Of a stretch of DNA of 64,000 nt, positions 36,977 to 46,792 are shown piece by piece (the stretch's first letter is position 1; each line of letters begins with the position of its first letter). The position numbers and the translations under genes are program-made. The stretch comes from Catalimonadaceae bacterium JC749. GTDB taxonomy: Bacteria; Bacteroidota; Bacteroidia; Cytophagales; Cyclobacteriaceae. Below the pieces are notes generated by a model. The model worked only from the letters and a program-made list of their open reading frames with translations. It was not told the DNA's origin and did not search any database. The stretch is taken from contig JAJNNC010000006.1 of the NCBI GenBank assembly GCA_021730635.1, positions 423,364 through 487,363 of the forward strand, given 5' to 3'.

Positions 36977-39900
36977 TCAGGCTACAACCTTCACTTTCGG
37001 AGTGATGGCTGGCGGCATCAGCTTATAGACGACCGGCGTCACAATACGGGATAAAAGCGTGGAACTGATCAACCCGCCAATCAATACGATGGCCAAAGGA
37101 GAAATCAGCGGATTGGTGGAGATAGCAATCGGTATCAGCCCGCCAATGGCTGTCAGTGAAGTGAGCACAATCGGTAGAAAACGGATTTCCCCGGCTTCCC
37201 GTATGGCCTCCTCCAGACTCTTGCCCTGTTCCCGCAACTGATTGGTAAAATCTACGAGCAGAATAGTGTTTTTCACTTCAATACCGGCCAGGGCGATCAG
37301 ACCGATGATGGCTACGAAAGAAAGCGAATTCCCTGTGATCCATAAACCCAGCGCCGCTCCTACAATGCCCAGCGGGATGACAGACAAGACGATCAGGGTG
37401 CTTTTAAAAGTCCCGAATTCCAGAATGAGCACAGCTACAAACATAAAGACGGTAATGATGATGATGCTGAGAAAACCTCCGAAAGAATCCTGACGGGTTT
37501 CTACTTCCCCTCCCATCTCGTAACTATAGCCTGCCGGTAAAGAAAACGCATCCATCTGCTGCACCACCTCATCGATAACCCGGTTGACCAGAAACCCTTT
37601 CTGCACATACGCACTAACGGATACGACCCTCTTTTTCTCCTGATGGTTAATTTTCAAGGGCCCCGACTCCAGCGTCAGGTCAGCGACCTGGCTTAAGGGG
37701 ATAGCCAGCCCCTGGCTGTTGTTGACAAACAGGTTCTCAAAAGCGGCCATCGTAGGGCGCCCTGTTTTGGTTCGGGTCACCAATACCTCGTAATCATTTC
37801 CGTTGAGGTCCGAGTAACTGCCCAGGTTGAGTCCTGCAATTGCCAACCGTACCGTGCGGTCGATACTGGCGGTAGATACTCCCAACAGATGCGCTTTCTC
37901 CTTGTTCACGGCTACCCGGATGTCGGACTTCAACAGATTGACAGGATTTTTCACATAAATGGTGCCTGGTGTTTTTTTCAGCATCCCTTCTACCCTTCCG
38001 GCCAGCCTCCTTAAGGTGTCAAGATTATCGCCAAACAAACGGACTTCCACAGGTGCGATGACGGGCGGTCCCTGCTCAAAATTCTTGACTTCTATCTCCG
38101 CATTGGGGAAAGGGGTCCATTGTTGGCGCAGCTTTTCTATCAGCGCCAGCTTCTCCTCAGGAGCGGTATGTTCTTCCAGTTGGATAAAGAGCTGGGCAAA
38201 GTCGCTGCGCTCGTTTTCAGGAACTTCGTTGTAATACACCCTGGGATTGCCTTTTCCTACATTGGCTGCGATATATTTCACGGCAGGCTCCTGCTTCAAT
38301 TCCTTCTCCAGGGCCTGGGAAACACTGTCTGTATAGCCTATATTAGACTGCGGCGGGGTTGTGATGTTGACCATAAACTGGGGTTTCTCAGAAGCCGGAA
38401 ACAGGCTGAAGCCCACCACCTCAAAAAGGATCAGAGAAGCACCAAATACTGCACCTGCGATGAGGAGTGTCCACACAGGCCGGTTCAAAGCCTTGTCGAG
38501 CAGCCGGGCATAGCTGCCATGAATCACCCGCTTGAGCAGGCGCATAAAAATGTTACCTTCCGGATGACCGCTATGCTCTTTCAAAAGCCGGCTGGAAAGA
38601 AAAGGAATGATGGTCAGGGAAACCAGCATGGATGCCAGCACACACAAAATGACAGCCAATGGCAGGCTACGGATAAAGTCACCGGAGGCTTCCGGCAGGA
38701 ATACCAGCGGCATAAAGGCGATGATGAGGGTCACGGTGCAACCCACAATGGCCAGGCCAATCTGTCGGGTGGCTTTCAGCGTGGCTTCCATCCGGGAATG
38801 TCCTTCCAGCATCCATCGTTCAATATTCTCCACAACCACAATACTGTCATCGACCAACAACCCTAGAGCGACCACCAGTCCTACAATGCTCAGCTGGTTC
38901 AGGTTATAGCCCAGCAGATCCATCATCACAACGCCAATGGCTATAGACAAAGGGATGGAGATCATCACGATGATGGCCGGGCGTCCTCCCAAAGGTAGCA
39001 GGGTGATGGCCACCAGCAGAATAGCGATAAGAAAGTCGATGCCCAGTCCGCTCAACCGCTTGTTGACATTGTCGGCCTGGTCGAAATGCTGCACCATGTC
39101 TATGTTGGCCGGAAGGGTTTCCCGGAACTGCTCAATGACTGGCTGATAGACTTTCTGGGTACGGCTGATGTTCTCTCCTTCCTTCTGAGCGGCGACCACA
39201 AAAACACATCGATGACCATTGAGGCGGGTCCGGTAATTGTCCTCGCCGAATCCGTAATATACCTTAGCAATATCTTTTAGCAACACATTTTTGCCATTGG
39301 CAGCATACACGATGGCATTTTCCACATCCTCTATGCTTTGAAAGCTTTCGGTCGTCTTGACGTTAAAAGTCTTATTCCCAGCCTCAAGGCTACCCCCCGA
39401 GATGTTGGACATCTCATTTTGCAGGTTATTCATCACATCCTGCACCGGAATATGCCGCTGCCCCATTTCTTCCAGTTCCAGCTCCACCCGGACCTGCTGC
39501 TCAGGCAATCCATGAATTTCCACATTCTTCAGTTGCGACAGTTTTTCCAGTTCTTCCTGCAGACGCTCTGCGTATAATTTCAGCTGATCGCGGGGAGCAT
39601 TCTCCGAGATCAGGGCAACCTGCATGATGTTGACATCCGAAGGCTGGAACTTCTGCACCTCTATACTGTAAATATCCCGGGGCAATGCATTCCGCTGGCT
39701 GTTGACCACCCGCACAATTTCCTGGTATTTGGCATCTACATCGCTGTTGTAGGTATATTCCACCCGTAACACAGCCACGCCGTCCCCAACTGTTGTACGG
39801 ATTCGCTTGATATCATCCAGACTGAATATCTCTTTCTCCAGCGGATCGACCACCAGTTCTTCCATATCTTCCGGGCTGGTACCCGGATAAATGACAATCA

Positions 39901-40039
39901 CCGGAAAGGTAGGCGCATGCATCTCCGGGTCTTCCGACCGGGGCATATTCATCAGCGTGGTCACACCCAGGGCCACCACCATGATGAAAATCACTAAAGT
40001 AAACTGATAATTTTTGACAGCGTAATCTGAAATCTTCAT
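36977..40039 (-). CDS. RND family efflux pump inner-membrane permease
   Basis: A 1020-residue proton-driven pump with twelve membrane helices and two large periplasmic loops. N-terminal helix at about 12-32, pore-domain segment YPGTSPEDMEELVVDPLEKE, and in helix 4 the proton-relay pair GLLVDDSIVVVENIE. The second repeat shows GLIALAGIEVKNTILLVDF. It is the last gene of tetR-tolC-adaptor-pump, 11 bp after the adaptor. The PRSEDPEMHAPTFPV start and overall type fit multidrug rather than heavy-metal pumps, but the substrate cannot be fixed. Confidence 0.95.
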   Translation of the reverse strand: MKISDYAVKNYQFTLVIFIMVVALGVTTLMNMPRSEDPEMHAPTFPVIVIYPGTSPEDMEELVVDPLEKEIFSLDDIKRIRTTVGDGVAVLRVEYTYNSDVDAKYQEIVRVVNSQRNALPRDIYSIEVQKFQPSDVNIMQVALISENAPRDQLKLYAERLQEELEKLSQLKNVEIHGLPEQQVRVELELEEMGQRHIPVQDVMNNLQNEMSNISGGSLEAGNKTFNVKTTESFQSIEDVENAIVYAANGKNVLLKDIAKVYYGFGEDNYRTRLNGHRCVFVVAAQKEGENISRTQKVYQPVIEQFRETLPANIDMVQHFDQADNVNKRLSGLGIDFLIAILLVAITLLPLGGRPAIIVMISIPLSIAIGVVMMDLLGYNLNQLSIVGLVVALGLLVDDSIVVVENIERWMLEGHSRMEATLKATRQIGLAIVGCTVTLIIAFMPLVFLPEASGDFIRSLPLAVILCVLASMLVSLTIIPFLSSRLLKEHSGHPEGNIFMRLLKRVIHGSYARLLDKALNRPVWTLLIAGAVFGASLILFEVVGFSLFPASEKPQFMVNITTPPQSNIGYTDSVSQALEKELKQEPAVKYIAANVGKGNPRVYYNEVPENERSDFAQLFIQLEEHTAPEEKLALIEKLRQQWTPFPNAEIEVKNFEQGPPVIAPVEVRLFGDNLDTLRRLAGRVEGMLKKTPGTIYVKNPVNLLKSDIRVAVNKEKAHLLGVSTASIDRTVRLAIAGLNLGSYSDLNGNDYEVLVTRTKTGRPTMAAFENLFVNNSQGLAIPLSQVADLTLESGPLKINHQEKKRVVSVSAYVQKGFLVNRVIDEVVQQMDAFSLPAGYSYEMGGEVETRQDSFGGFLSIIIITVFMFVAVLILEFGTFKSTLIVLSVIPLGIVGAALGLWITGNSLSFVAIIGLIALAGIEVKNTILLVDFTNQLREQGKSLEEAIREAGEIRFLPIVLTSLTAIGGLIPIAISTNPLISPLAIVLIGGLISSTLLSRIVTPVVYKLMPPAITPKVKVVA

Positions 40040-40050
40040 GGCTTTACAAG

Positions 40051-41115
40051 TTATTCTATGACACGGATGATACTGCTATCCGTCAGGTAAGCACTTCCGG
40101 CAATGATCAGGGCATCGGCCTCCTGAAGTCCATCACTGACAATCACCTGATCTTTCTCTATCCCGGCGATCGTCACTTCTACTTTTTCAGCCATTTTACC
40201 ATCGTTGGTGACAAAGACATAGCCTGTACTGCCTTCCCCATCCAGCAGAGCATCATAAGGGATCGCCCAGTACTGACTGTTGTGTTGACCAGAAGCAGGA
40301 TTAGTAGTAATGGTAGCTTTCCCGAACATACCGGTAGCCAGGGGAGCCGTTTGCGCATCCTCTAAAGCAACATCGACTGTGAAAGAGCCGCTTTGCGGAT
40401 CGGCACTTTGGGATTTACGCAAGACCCGGGCAGACCATTGCCGACCGGGCATCGCAGTAGTTTCTACGAGTGCCTGATCTGCTGGCTGTATCATTGCCCA
40501 TTCTCTGTCGCTTACCCCTACCTTCAGTAACCATTGGGCAGACCCGGCCCCATTGGCCTGTAAGATGGGTGTGCCTGGACTCACCACCTGCCCTTCACGG
40601 GCCAGCTTCCGCAGTACATAGCCACGATGCGGCGCATGAATCTCCGCATACTCTCTGTTGAACCGGGCTGACTCCCACTGTTGTGTGGCTACCTCAAGGG
40701 CAGTTTTACTGTTTTGAAGCTGCTCCAGGGTGGCTACACTATCCTCATACAGATTGGTCACCCTGGCATGATCTCTTTTTGCCTTTTCCAGTGCCAGCTG
40801 TGCCTGCTGCACCTGGGCATCTATTTCAGTGGTATTGAGCGTAGCCAGCAACTGTCCTTTGCGCACAGCCTGCCCTTCTTCCACATAAAGGGTTTGGAGA
40901 ATGCCTCCCGTCTTGAAACTCAGATACACTTCATCGTCGGTGGTAAACTGACCCGCTGCGGCTATGGTAGCCGCGGTATTTTCTGTAGATAAGGCCATCG
41001 TTTTCACGGGGATAGGATCTGTCTCCTGCGTTTTAGCGGCTTCAGACTTTTCACCACAGGAGTTGAGGCTTACTGTGAGCAACATCAGCCAAGCCATCGG
41101 ATATAATATTTTCAT
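40051..41115 (-). CDS. RND efflux periplasmic adaptor (membrane fusion protein)
   Basis: A 354-residue lipoprotein (LLTVSLNSCGE, Cys about residue 20). Order: lipoyl half (GGILQTLYVEEGQAVRKGQLLATLNTTEI), coiled-coil hairpin (about 95-150), second lipoyl half (EIHAPHRGYVLRKLAREGQVVSPGTPIL), beta-barrel and membrane-proximal domain. It bridges the pump and the TolC channel. The start is 28 bp from the tolC stop. Confidence 0.93.
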   Translation of the reverse strand: MKILYPMAWLMLLTVSLNSCGEKSEAAKTQETDPIPVKTMALSTENTAATIAAAGQFTTDDEVYLSFKTGGILQTLYVEEGQAVRKGQLLATLNTTEIDAQVQQAQLALEKAKRDHARVTNLYEDSVATLEQLQNSKTALEVATQQWESARFNREYAEIHAPHRGYVLRKLAREGQVVSPGTPILQANGAGSAQWLLKVGVSDREWAMIQPADQALVETTAMPGRQWSARVLRKSQSADPQSGSFTVDVALEDAQTAPLATGMFGKATITTNPASGQHNSQYWAIPYDALLDGEGSTGYVFVTNDGKMAEKVEVTIAGIEKDQVIVSDGLQEADALIIAGSAYLTDSSIIRVIE

Positions 41116-41143
41116 GAGATATAGCGATAAGATAGAAGATGAT

Positions 41144-42514
41144 TTATAATGGGTAAGCCGCCTGACACCGCTCTATTTCAGCCAGTGAAATCTGCACCTC
41201 TGCCAATGAGACTGATTGCTGCAACTGTGCGTTGGTGAACTGATGCTGGGCATCCAGCAGTTCAAGATATAGTAACTGCCCCTCTCTGTAGAGCCGCGAC
41301 TGATCCTGATAATAATCTCTGGCGAAAGCCCACTGACTTTTAGCATTCTGATATTGTGCCAGGGCGGTATGATAGTTGTTATAGGCCTGCTCCAACTGTA
41401 ATTGCAAGGCCTTTTCAGTGTCATCCGTACGGGCCTGTAAGGTTTTTATATCAGCCTCTGTCTGTTGAACCTGATATCGGTAACGGCCAAATCCGAAGAG
41501 GTCCCATTGCAAATTGACACCCCAGAAATAATATCTCGATTGTCCATCAAAATTCCAGTCGAAACCCTGGGAGCCCAGATCCAGAAAAGTATTCACTTTG
41601 GGGAGCAGATGAGCCTTTTGTATTCGGCGGTTGAGACCGTATATCTGTTGAGCCGAATGCAGCTGTAACAATTCTTCCCGTTGCGTTACAAAACCTTTGT
41701 CTATCTGCTGTAGCAGTTCAGGATAGGAAACAGAGGCTGAATCCAGATCGATTGGGGTTTCCAGGGGCTGGTTCAACAGGAAGTTAAAATAGGCCTGTAC
41801 ATTCTTGCGGTCATTGCGGGCACTGTGGAGCGCCGCCTCTATTTTCTGTTTTTCTGCTTTCGCCCTATTCAGGTTGGTATTGTTGCGAACGCCATTCCGA
41901 TACAAGCTTTCATTCACCCGGATACTTTCATCTACCAGCAACAGACTGTTTTGATAAATCTCTACGGCTTTCGTACGCTGATACAACTGGTAATAGGCGG
42001 TTTTGATGTCTTTCACCAGCTGTCTTTTAAATACCTGCACCGCCGCCTGCTGCTGGGTAATCAGTTCTTTTTTAATCTGCTGGTTGTACCAGATTTCCGC
42101 ATTGATCAGGGGCAGGGTAGTCCGGAATTTAGCATCATAGAAATGATCAGGGTTGAGCAAAATAGAAGCATTCTCCAGGGTAGGAAAGTTCTGGCTTTCT
42201 GTCAGCCGGTTTAAGGTGCTATAGACCGGGTTGAGCAGATCCCCAACGGGAAAATCAATGGTACGCCCTCCGCCAGCACGGGTAAAGGATCCCTGTAGGC
42301 TGACAGCGGGTAGAAAGAGCGATTTGGCCTCTTTCAAAGCAAACAGAGATTTTTCCAGCTGAAACTGCTGTTGTTTCAGTCCATCGTTTTCTTTGAAAGC
42401 CAGCCGGATATACCCGTCCAGTACGTTTTGCTGGGCTGCTCCCGGATTATATACAGTGGCGATCAGCAGAAAACAAAAACTAAACGCCACACCTTTATTA
42501 ATCGTCGTTGACAT
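41144..42514 (-). CDS. TolC family outer-membrane channel
   Basis: A 456-residue outer-membrane efflux protein with signal peptide (about 1-28, YNPGAAQQ) and two long helical-hairpin repeats rich in Gln, Glu and Ala (KELITQQQAAVQVFKRQLVKDIKTAYYQLYQ and QLQLEQAYNNYHTALAQYQNAK). It completes the tripartite pump encoded by the two following genes. A TetR-type operator overlaps the area right before the start codon. Confidence 0.93.
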   Translation of the reverse strand: MSTTINKGVAFSFCFLLIATVYNPGAAQQNVLDGYIRLAFKENDGLKQQQFQLEKSLFALKEAKSLFLPAVSLQGSFTRAGGGRTIDFPVGDLLNPVYSTLNRLTESQNFPTLENASILLNPDHFYDAKFRTTLPLINAEIWYNQQIKKELITQQQAAVQVFKRQLVKDIKTAYYQLYQRTKAVEIYQNSLLLVDESIRVNESLYRNGVRNNTNLNRAKAEKQKIEAALHSARNDRKNVQAYFNFLLNQPLETPIDLDSASVSYPELLQQIDKGFVTQREELLQLHSAQQIYGLNRRIQKAHLLPKVNTFLDLGSQGFDWNFDGQSRYYFWGVNLQWDLFGFGRYRYQVQQTEADIKTLQARTDDTEKALQLQLEQAYNNYHTALAQYQNAKSQWAFARDYYQDQSRLYREGQLLYLELLDAQHQFTNAQLQQSVSLAEVQISLAEIERCQAAYPL

Positions 42515-42516
42515 TA

Positions 42517-42529
42517 TGAACAGTGTTTA
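42517..42529. promoter_or_regulatory. Putative TetR operator before tolC
   Basis: TGAAC-AGT-GTTTA is a near-palindrome with one mismatch to the perfect site in front of tetR. It starts 2 nt upstream of the tolC ATG, where bound repressor would block initiation or elongation. Confidence 0.5.
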
Positions 42530-42591
42530 GTAGATGAGAAAAATTTTTTAGCTATCTCTATGTTTGGGTAAAACCATGACTATAAGACAGA

Positions 42592-43206
42592 TTATGCTTT
42601 GATGACGCGCAAATATTCCTCAATAGAGGTATCGATGGCCTGACTGATCTGTTCCTCATTCATTTCCATGACTTTAAACCGGCAGCGAAGATTCAGTGAA
42701 ACCAGCCCATGCCCCATAGACCACACCGATAGTGCCAGAATCATCACATCTTTGTATCGCAGCAGTTTTTTGTCCATACATTCTTTCAGACAATCTACCA
42801 GATAATGAAAAACAACATGGCCGTTGGTCCATAGGTGTTTTTCTTCCAGCACATTCATGGGGGCGCGGATGATAAACATCAGGTCGTATAGCTCAGGATG
42901 CTGAATACCAAAATGCACATAGGTTTTACAGAGTTGATGAAGCCGTGTCAGAGGGTCCGGATGGTTAGCTTTCGTGGTAAAGGCTTTGTAGAGTTTATCA
43001 AAAGCCTCCCGCTGCACTTCATACAACAGTTCATCCTTATCCTTGTAATAGAGGTAAATGGTGGCCGGACTGTATTCAATCATTTCAGCAATCTTCCGGA
43101 TAGAGGTTTTTTCGTACCCTTCTTCCCGAAACATCGTCATGGCTGCCTGTATGATCTGGCGGCGCATTTGCTTTTTCTCTCGCTCTTTTCTTTCTGTAAT
43201 TCCCAT
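42592..43206 (-). CDS. TetR/AcrR family transcriptional regulator of the efflux operon
   Basis: A 204-residue regulator. The helix-turn-helix covers about residues 15-62 (QIIQAAMTMFREEGYEKTSIRKIAEMIEYSPATIYLYYKDKDELL); the C-terminal part is an all-helical ligand domain. It is the first gene of the tetR-tolC-adaptor-pump operon and should repress it until a pump substrate binds. Perfect TGAAC-n3-GTTCA symmetry lies 28 nt upstream of its start, suggesting autoregulation. Confidence 0.93.
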   Translation of the reverse strand: MGITERKEREKKQMRRQIIQAAMTMFREEGYEKTSIRKIAEMIEYSPATIYLYYKDKDELLYEVQREAFDKLYKAFTTKANHPDPLTRLHQLCKTYVHFGIQHPELYDLMFIIRAPMNVLEEKHLWTNGHVVFHYLVDCLKECMDKKLLRYKDVMILALSVWSMGHGLVSLNLRCRFKVMEMNEEQISQAIDTSIEEYLRVIKA

Positions 43207-43234
43207 ATAGGTGACGTTTACGTTGTAAATTTAC

Positions 43235-43247
43235 TGAACGTTGTTCA
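43235..43247. promoter_or_regulatory. Putative TetR operator before tetR
   Basis: TGAAC-GTT-GTTCA has perfect 5-bp arms and a near copy in front of tolC (42517). The two sites bracket tetR, a typical efflux-operon arrangement. The remaining gap up to the map gene also has the perfect palindrome GCGCTATAGCGC (43361-43372), of unknown role. Confidence 0.6.
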
Positions 43248-43480
43248 TTTTATTAATTTTTTTCAGGAATTTTTCATCCCTCCTTCTTTTTCTCAGAAAG
43301 GATTTCATAGACACAGGGCAGGTTTCCGTGTATCAGGCTAGCCTTGAAAAAGGGTTTTTTGCGCTATAGCGCCTTACTAGGAGGAGGAAAAAAATAAAAC
43401 AGCGGTAACCAGGAGCGTATATTCAGTAACAGACTGAGTGCCTCAGGAGAAATCGCTTGAACAGTGGGAATTGGTAACCT

Positions 43481-44245
43481 TTAATGCCAGATTTCATTGG
43501 AAGCTGTCAGGATGACCGGCTTCCCGTCAGTCACTATGATGGTGTGTTCGTGCTGCGCGACAAAGCCTCCTCTGTTGCCTACCAGTGTCCAGCCATCTTT
43601 CTCTTCCCTGGCAAAAGTTGAATCTGTCGCGATGAAAGTTTCCACCGCCACTACCATATTTTTTTTAAATCTTTTCCGGTTGTGTGGATCGTAACAGTTA
43701 AGAATTTCAAGAGGTTCTTCATGCAGGCTTCTGCCCACGCCGTGTCCGGCTAAATTCTTAATCACTTTGAAGCCTGCTTTTTTAGCTTCTGTTTCCATCA
43801 GTTTACCGATGGCAGCAATTTTAACACCTCCTCTGATCTGGTGAATGGCTTTGTATAGAATCTGACGGGAAGCTTTTACGAGGGGTTTATAATGGTACTT
43901 ATCCGGTCCTAACACAAAAGACCCGCCATTGTCGGCCCAAAAACCGTTGAGTACCGCCGACACGTCAATGTTGACAAGGTCGCCTTCTTGCAGCACTTTG
44001 TGGGGGGAAGGGATGCCATGGGCAATTTCATGGTTCACACTGATGCACGTCCAGCCAGGAAAGCCGTAGCAGACCTGAGGTGCGGACTTTGCGCCCATTG
44101 CTTTGAGCACACGCCCGCCATACTCGTCCAGTTCCTGCGTGCTCATACCGGGTTGGGCATGGGCTCTCATTTTCCTGAGGGTGGTGGCTACGGCTTCGCT
44201 AACTTTTCGGATGCCTCTTAGTTCAGCCTGAGAGGTGATAGACAT
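43481..44245 (-). CDS. map: Type I methionine aminopeptidase
   Basis: A 254-residue cytosolic metallopeptidase that removes N-terminal methionine from new proteins. Metal ligands are visible in order: Asp and Asp in NIDVSAVLNGFWADNG, His in GHGVGRSLHEEP, Glu in VVAVETF and Glu/His region QHEHTIIV. Length equals the usual bacterial enzyme without extensions. It starts 20 bp after the DUF1080 lipoprotein gene, probably by operon read-through. Bacteria normally need at least one Map, so this may be the essential copy or a second one. Confidence 0.95.
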   Translation of the reverse strand: MSITSQAELRGIRKVSEAVATTLRKMRAHAQPGMSTQELDEYGGRVLKAMGAKSAPQVCYGFPGWTCISVNHEIAHGIPSPHKVLQEGDLVNIDVSAVLNGFWADNGGSFVLGPDKYHYKPLVKASRQILYKAIHQIRGGVKIAAIGKLMETEAKKAGFKVIKNLAGHGVGRSLHEEPLEILNCYDPHNRKRFKKNMVVAVETFIATDSTFAREEKDGWTLVGNRGGFVAQHEHTIIVTDGKPVILTASNEIWH

Positions 44246-44265
44246 ACGCTTTTATTGATTAATTG

Positions 44266-45015
44266 TCATTTCAGTTCCTGAATCCGGATATTTCTCCATT
44301 GCACCTGCATAGGCTCTTCTTCCTCGGTGCTGTGTACTTGCAGGGCAATAAACCCACTGCTGGTCATGGTATCCACCAGGTTAGTCACCGGCACGCCATT
44401 GACCCAGGTACGGATGGTGTCTCCTTTGGCTTCTACCCTGTACTGGTTCCACTCTCCGTTTTTAAATGCCTTTCTGGCTTCCGCATGCTCCTCTCCGGTA
44501 AGGTCTGTCAGCCATCCCCGGCGGGCTTCGTCATAAATACCGCCACTCCAGCCACGATCCGATGGGTCAATCTCTACCTGGTAGCCATACACCCGGCCTT
44601 TCTTCTGTTGGCTTTCGTTGACTTCTCCTTCGCTGTTTTTGATTTGCAGCGTAGTATCCTGCTCATAAGCATGACTCCTAATCTGCACGCCGGAGTTCAT
44701 TCGCGGGTCTACCATCACTTCATATTCCAGGATAAAATCTCCATATTCTTTATTGGTCGCTAAAAAACTGTTAGGCTCCCCCAATTTAGTCGTGCCGATG
44801 ACTACGCCGTCTTTGATCTCATAAGTGGCCTGTCCGTTGAGCTGATGCCACCCTTCTTTGGTATCTCCCTGGAGCAGCGGTTCCCAGGCTTCTTCCGTAT
44901 TAGCGGTATTCATAGCGGTTGTAGTATCCTGACCATCAGACTCAGAAGAAGGACTGTTACAACTAAAAAAGAGCGCGCCCAGCATAGCGGCCATCATAAG
45001 GGTTGGTTTTTTCAT
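44266..45015 (-). CDS. DUF1080 (3-keto-disaccharide hydrolase-like) lipoprotein
   Basis: About 249 residues from the ATG at 45015, chosen because it opens a clean lipoprotein signal (MKKPTLMMAAMLGALFFSC). The frame stays open 34 codons farther upstream without a sensible start. The mature domain is a DUF1080/3-keto-disaccharide hydrolase beta-sandwich: WEPLLQGDTKEGWHQLNG, FILEYEVMVDPRMNSGVQIRSH, GWLTDLTGEEHAEARKAFKNGEWNQYRVEAKG and TWVNGVPVTNLVD. Related proteins bind or cleave 3-keto-glycosides in the periplasm. Its partner oxidoreductase is not in this window. Confidence 0.88.
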   Translation of the reverse strand: MKKPTLMMAAMLGALFFSCNSPSSESDGQDTTTAMNTANTEEAWEPLLQGDTKEGWHQLNGQATYEIKDGVVIGTTKLGEPNSFLATNKEYGDFILEYEVMVDPRMNSGVQIRSHAYEQDTTLQIKNSEGEVNESQQKKGRVYGYQVEIDPSDRGWSGGIYDEARRGWLTDLTGEEHAEARKAFKNGEWNQYRVEAKGDTIRTWVNGVPVTNLVDTMTSSGFIALQVHSTEEEEPMQVQWRNIRIQELK

Positions 45016-45121
45016 GGTATTGGTAAGGTTGTAAATGAACGGATAAAGATATACATAAAGGAAAAACCCTGACAGCTTTTTACAAAAAAACGGCCAGGGT
45101 TTGCAAAAGAAAAGCAAAACC

Positions 45122-46492
45122 TTAATTACTCATCGCCATGAGCAGATCGTGGCGGGTAATAATATGGACTACGTTGAGCCTGTCTCTGACTAACAGCGCT
45201 TTGTTGTTTTTGTCAATGAGCGAAGACAACACGTCCAGCGTATCTCTGGGAGAGACAAACTGGAAGGGTTTATCCATAATGACAGACACCGGCTGATTTT
45301 TCAATTCCGGATTATCCAGTAGTTTGTGCAACACTTTGGAGTCGGTCAGGCTACCCACAAAACTTTCACCTTCTACCACCGGAATCTGGGAAATACCCTG
45401 CTCATTCAGGATTTTGATGGCCTCGCCAATGCGGGTATCCTTGGAAACGGTGATCAGATCGCTGGTACCGTTGCGGTCTTTGAGGATATCCTGCGCGGTG
45501 GCAAATTCCCTTTTCTCCAGGTATCCATGGTCTTTCATCCAGCTATCATTATAGATTTTGCCCAGATAGCGGGTACCATGATCCGGCAGAATGATAACCA
45601 TCACATCGTCTTTTTTCAAATGCTTGCGGGCATATTTCAGTGCTCCATACACAGCAGAACCACAAGACCAGCCCACGAACAAACCTTCTTCACGGGCCAG
45701 TCTGCGGGCCATGATGGCCGCATCTTTGTCTGTAACTTTCACAAAATGGTCAATCAATTCAAAAATGACATTTTTCGGTAAAATATCTTCGCCAATGCCT
45801 TCTGTCAGATAAGGGAATATCTCATTTTCATCGAACTCACCGGTTTCTTTATATTTCTTAAAGACCGATCCGTAGGTATCGATACCCAGGGTAAATATCT
45901 CCTTGTTTTTTTCCTTCAGATACTGGGATACCCCGCTGATGGTACCGCCCGTACCCACTCCCGCAGCAAAATGCGTGATATTCCCTTCGGTTTGTTCCCA
46001 TATCTCCGGACCCGTCGTTTCGTAATGGGCCTGTGTGTTGGAAAGATTATCATACTGATTGGGATAAAAAGAATTAGGAATTGTTTCGTTGAGCTTTCTG
46101 GCTACCGAATAGTAAGAGCGAGGATCTTCCGGCGGCACATTGGTAGGACATACTACCACTTCGGCCCCCACAGCTCTGAGAATGTCTATCTTTTCCTGCG
46201 ACTGTTTGTCTGCCAGGGTAAAAATACATTTATAACCTTTGGAAATAGCAGCCAGCGCCAAACCCATCCCGGTATTGCCGGAAGTTCCTTCTATGATAGT
46301 GCCTCCAGGTCTGATTTTTCCTTCCTTTTCAGCATCTTCAATCATTTTAATGGCAATACGGTCCTTCACCGAATTTCCCGGATTAAAATACTCCACCTTG
46401 ACCAGAATGGTCCCTTCTATACCTTCGTTGATTCTGTTCAGTCTGATCAGGGGAGTGTTACCCACAGTGTCAATAATAGAATTGTAATACAT
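45122..46492 (-). CDS. Cystathionine beta-synthase-type PLP enzyme with two CBS domains
   Basis: A 456-residue enzyme. The PLP fold (1-325) shows the Schiff-base lysine in NPGNSVKDRIA, the phosphate loop-type GTSGNTGMGLAL, and GVGTGGTISGVSQYL. Two CBS domains follow (about 335-456: RIGEAIKILNEQGISQIPVVEG and VMDKPFQFVSPRDTLDVLSSL). It makes cystathionine from serine and homocysteine, or acts as a cysteine synthase; no haem-binding N-terminus is present. It is divergent from the SPFH gene. Confidence 0.92.
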   Translation of the reverse strand: MYYNSIIDTVGNTPLIRLNRINEGIEGTILVKVEYFNPGNSVKDRIAIKMIEDAEKEGKIRPGGTIIEGTSGNTGMGLALAAISKGYKCIFTLADKQSQEKIDILRAVGAEVVVCPTNVPPEDPRSYYSVARKLNETIPNSFYPNQYDNLSNTQAHYETTGPEIWEQTEGNITHFAAGVGTGGTISGVSQYLKEKNKEIFTLGIDTYGSVFKKYKETGEFDENEIFPYLTEGIGEDILPKNVIFELIDHFVKVTDKDAAIMARRLAREEGLFVGWSCGSAVYGALKYARKHLKKDDVMVIILPDHGTRYLGKIYNDSWMKDHGYLEKREFATAQDILKDRNGTSDLITVSKDTRIGEAIKILNEQGISQIPVVEGESFVGSLTDSKVLHKLLDNPELKNQPVSVIMDKPFQFVSPRDTLDVLSSLIDKNNKALLVRDRLNVVHIITRHDLLMAMSN

Positions 46493-46792
46493 CTCGATTT
46501 TGCTTATAACTTTTATTTTCTACAAAAATACCAACATAATTTGTCAAATGCTTTTATTTTGAGGTAAATCCTGTACCTTAATTTACCAATTCTTTATAAC
46601 ATTGCACACGGGTAAAGCCATGGACAGGTTATGTACCCCTTGTCTTAAACTTTATTTTAACCGCTTATTGTCCAAACAGAACTGTGTTTTATTTTTGTCC
46701 GTTATACTTTTAACACACACAGTGTACCAACAATAAGCCAGTCTGAGGAGCCTTAATAGAAAGTAACCTCAAGTAAATTTAAATTTTTATTT
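46493..46792. promoter_or_regulatory. Divergent promoter region between cystathionine synthase and SPFH genes
   Basis: A 300-bp gap. On the minus strand TATTTTTG (46523-46530) matches the Bacteroidota minus-7 consensus TAnnTTTG, and a TTTG (46545-46548) lies 14 nt upstream, shorter than the usual 19-21. On the plus strand no clear promoter could be fixed. No gene or RNA is evident. Confidence 0.35.

Noticed and set aside
43361..43372. Perfect palindrome GCGCTATAGCGC
   Set aside because: No T-run on the relevant strand and no second copy, so neither terminator nor operator could be supported.
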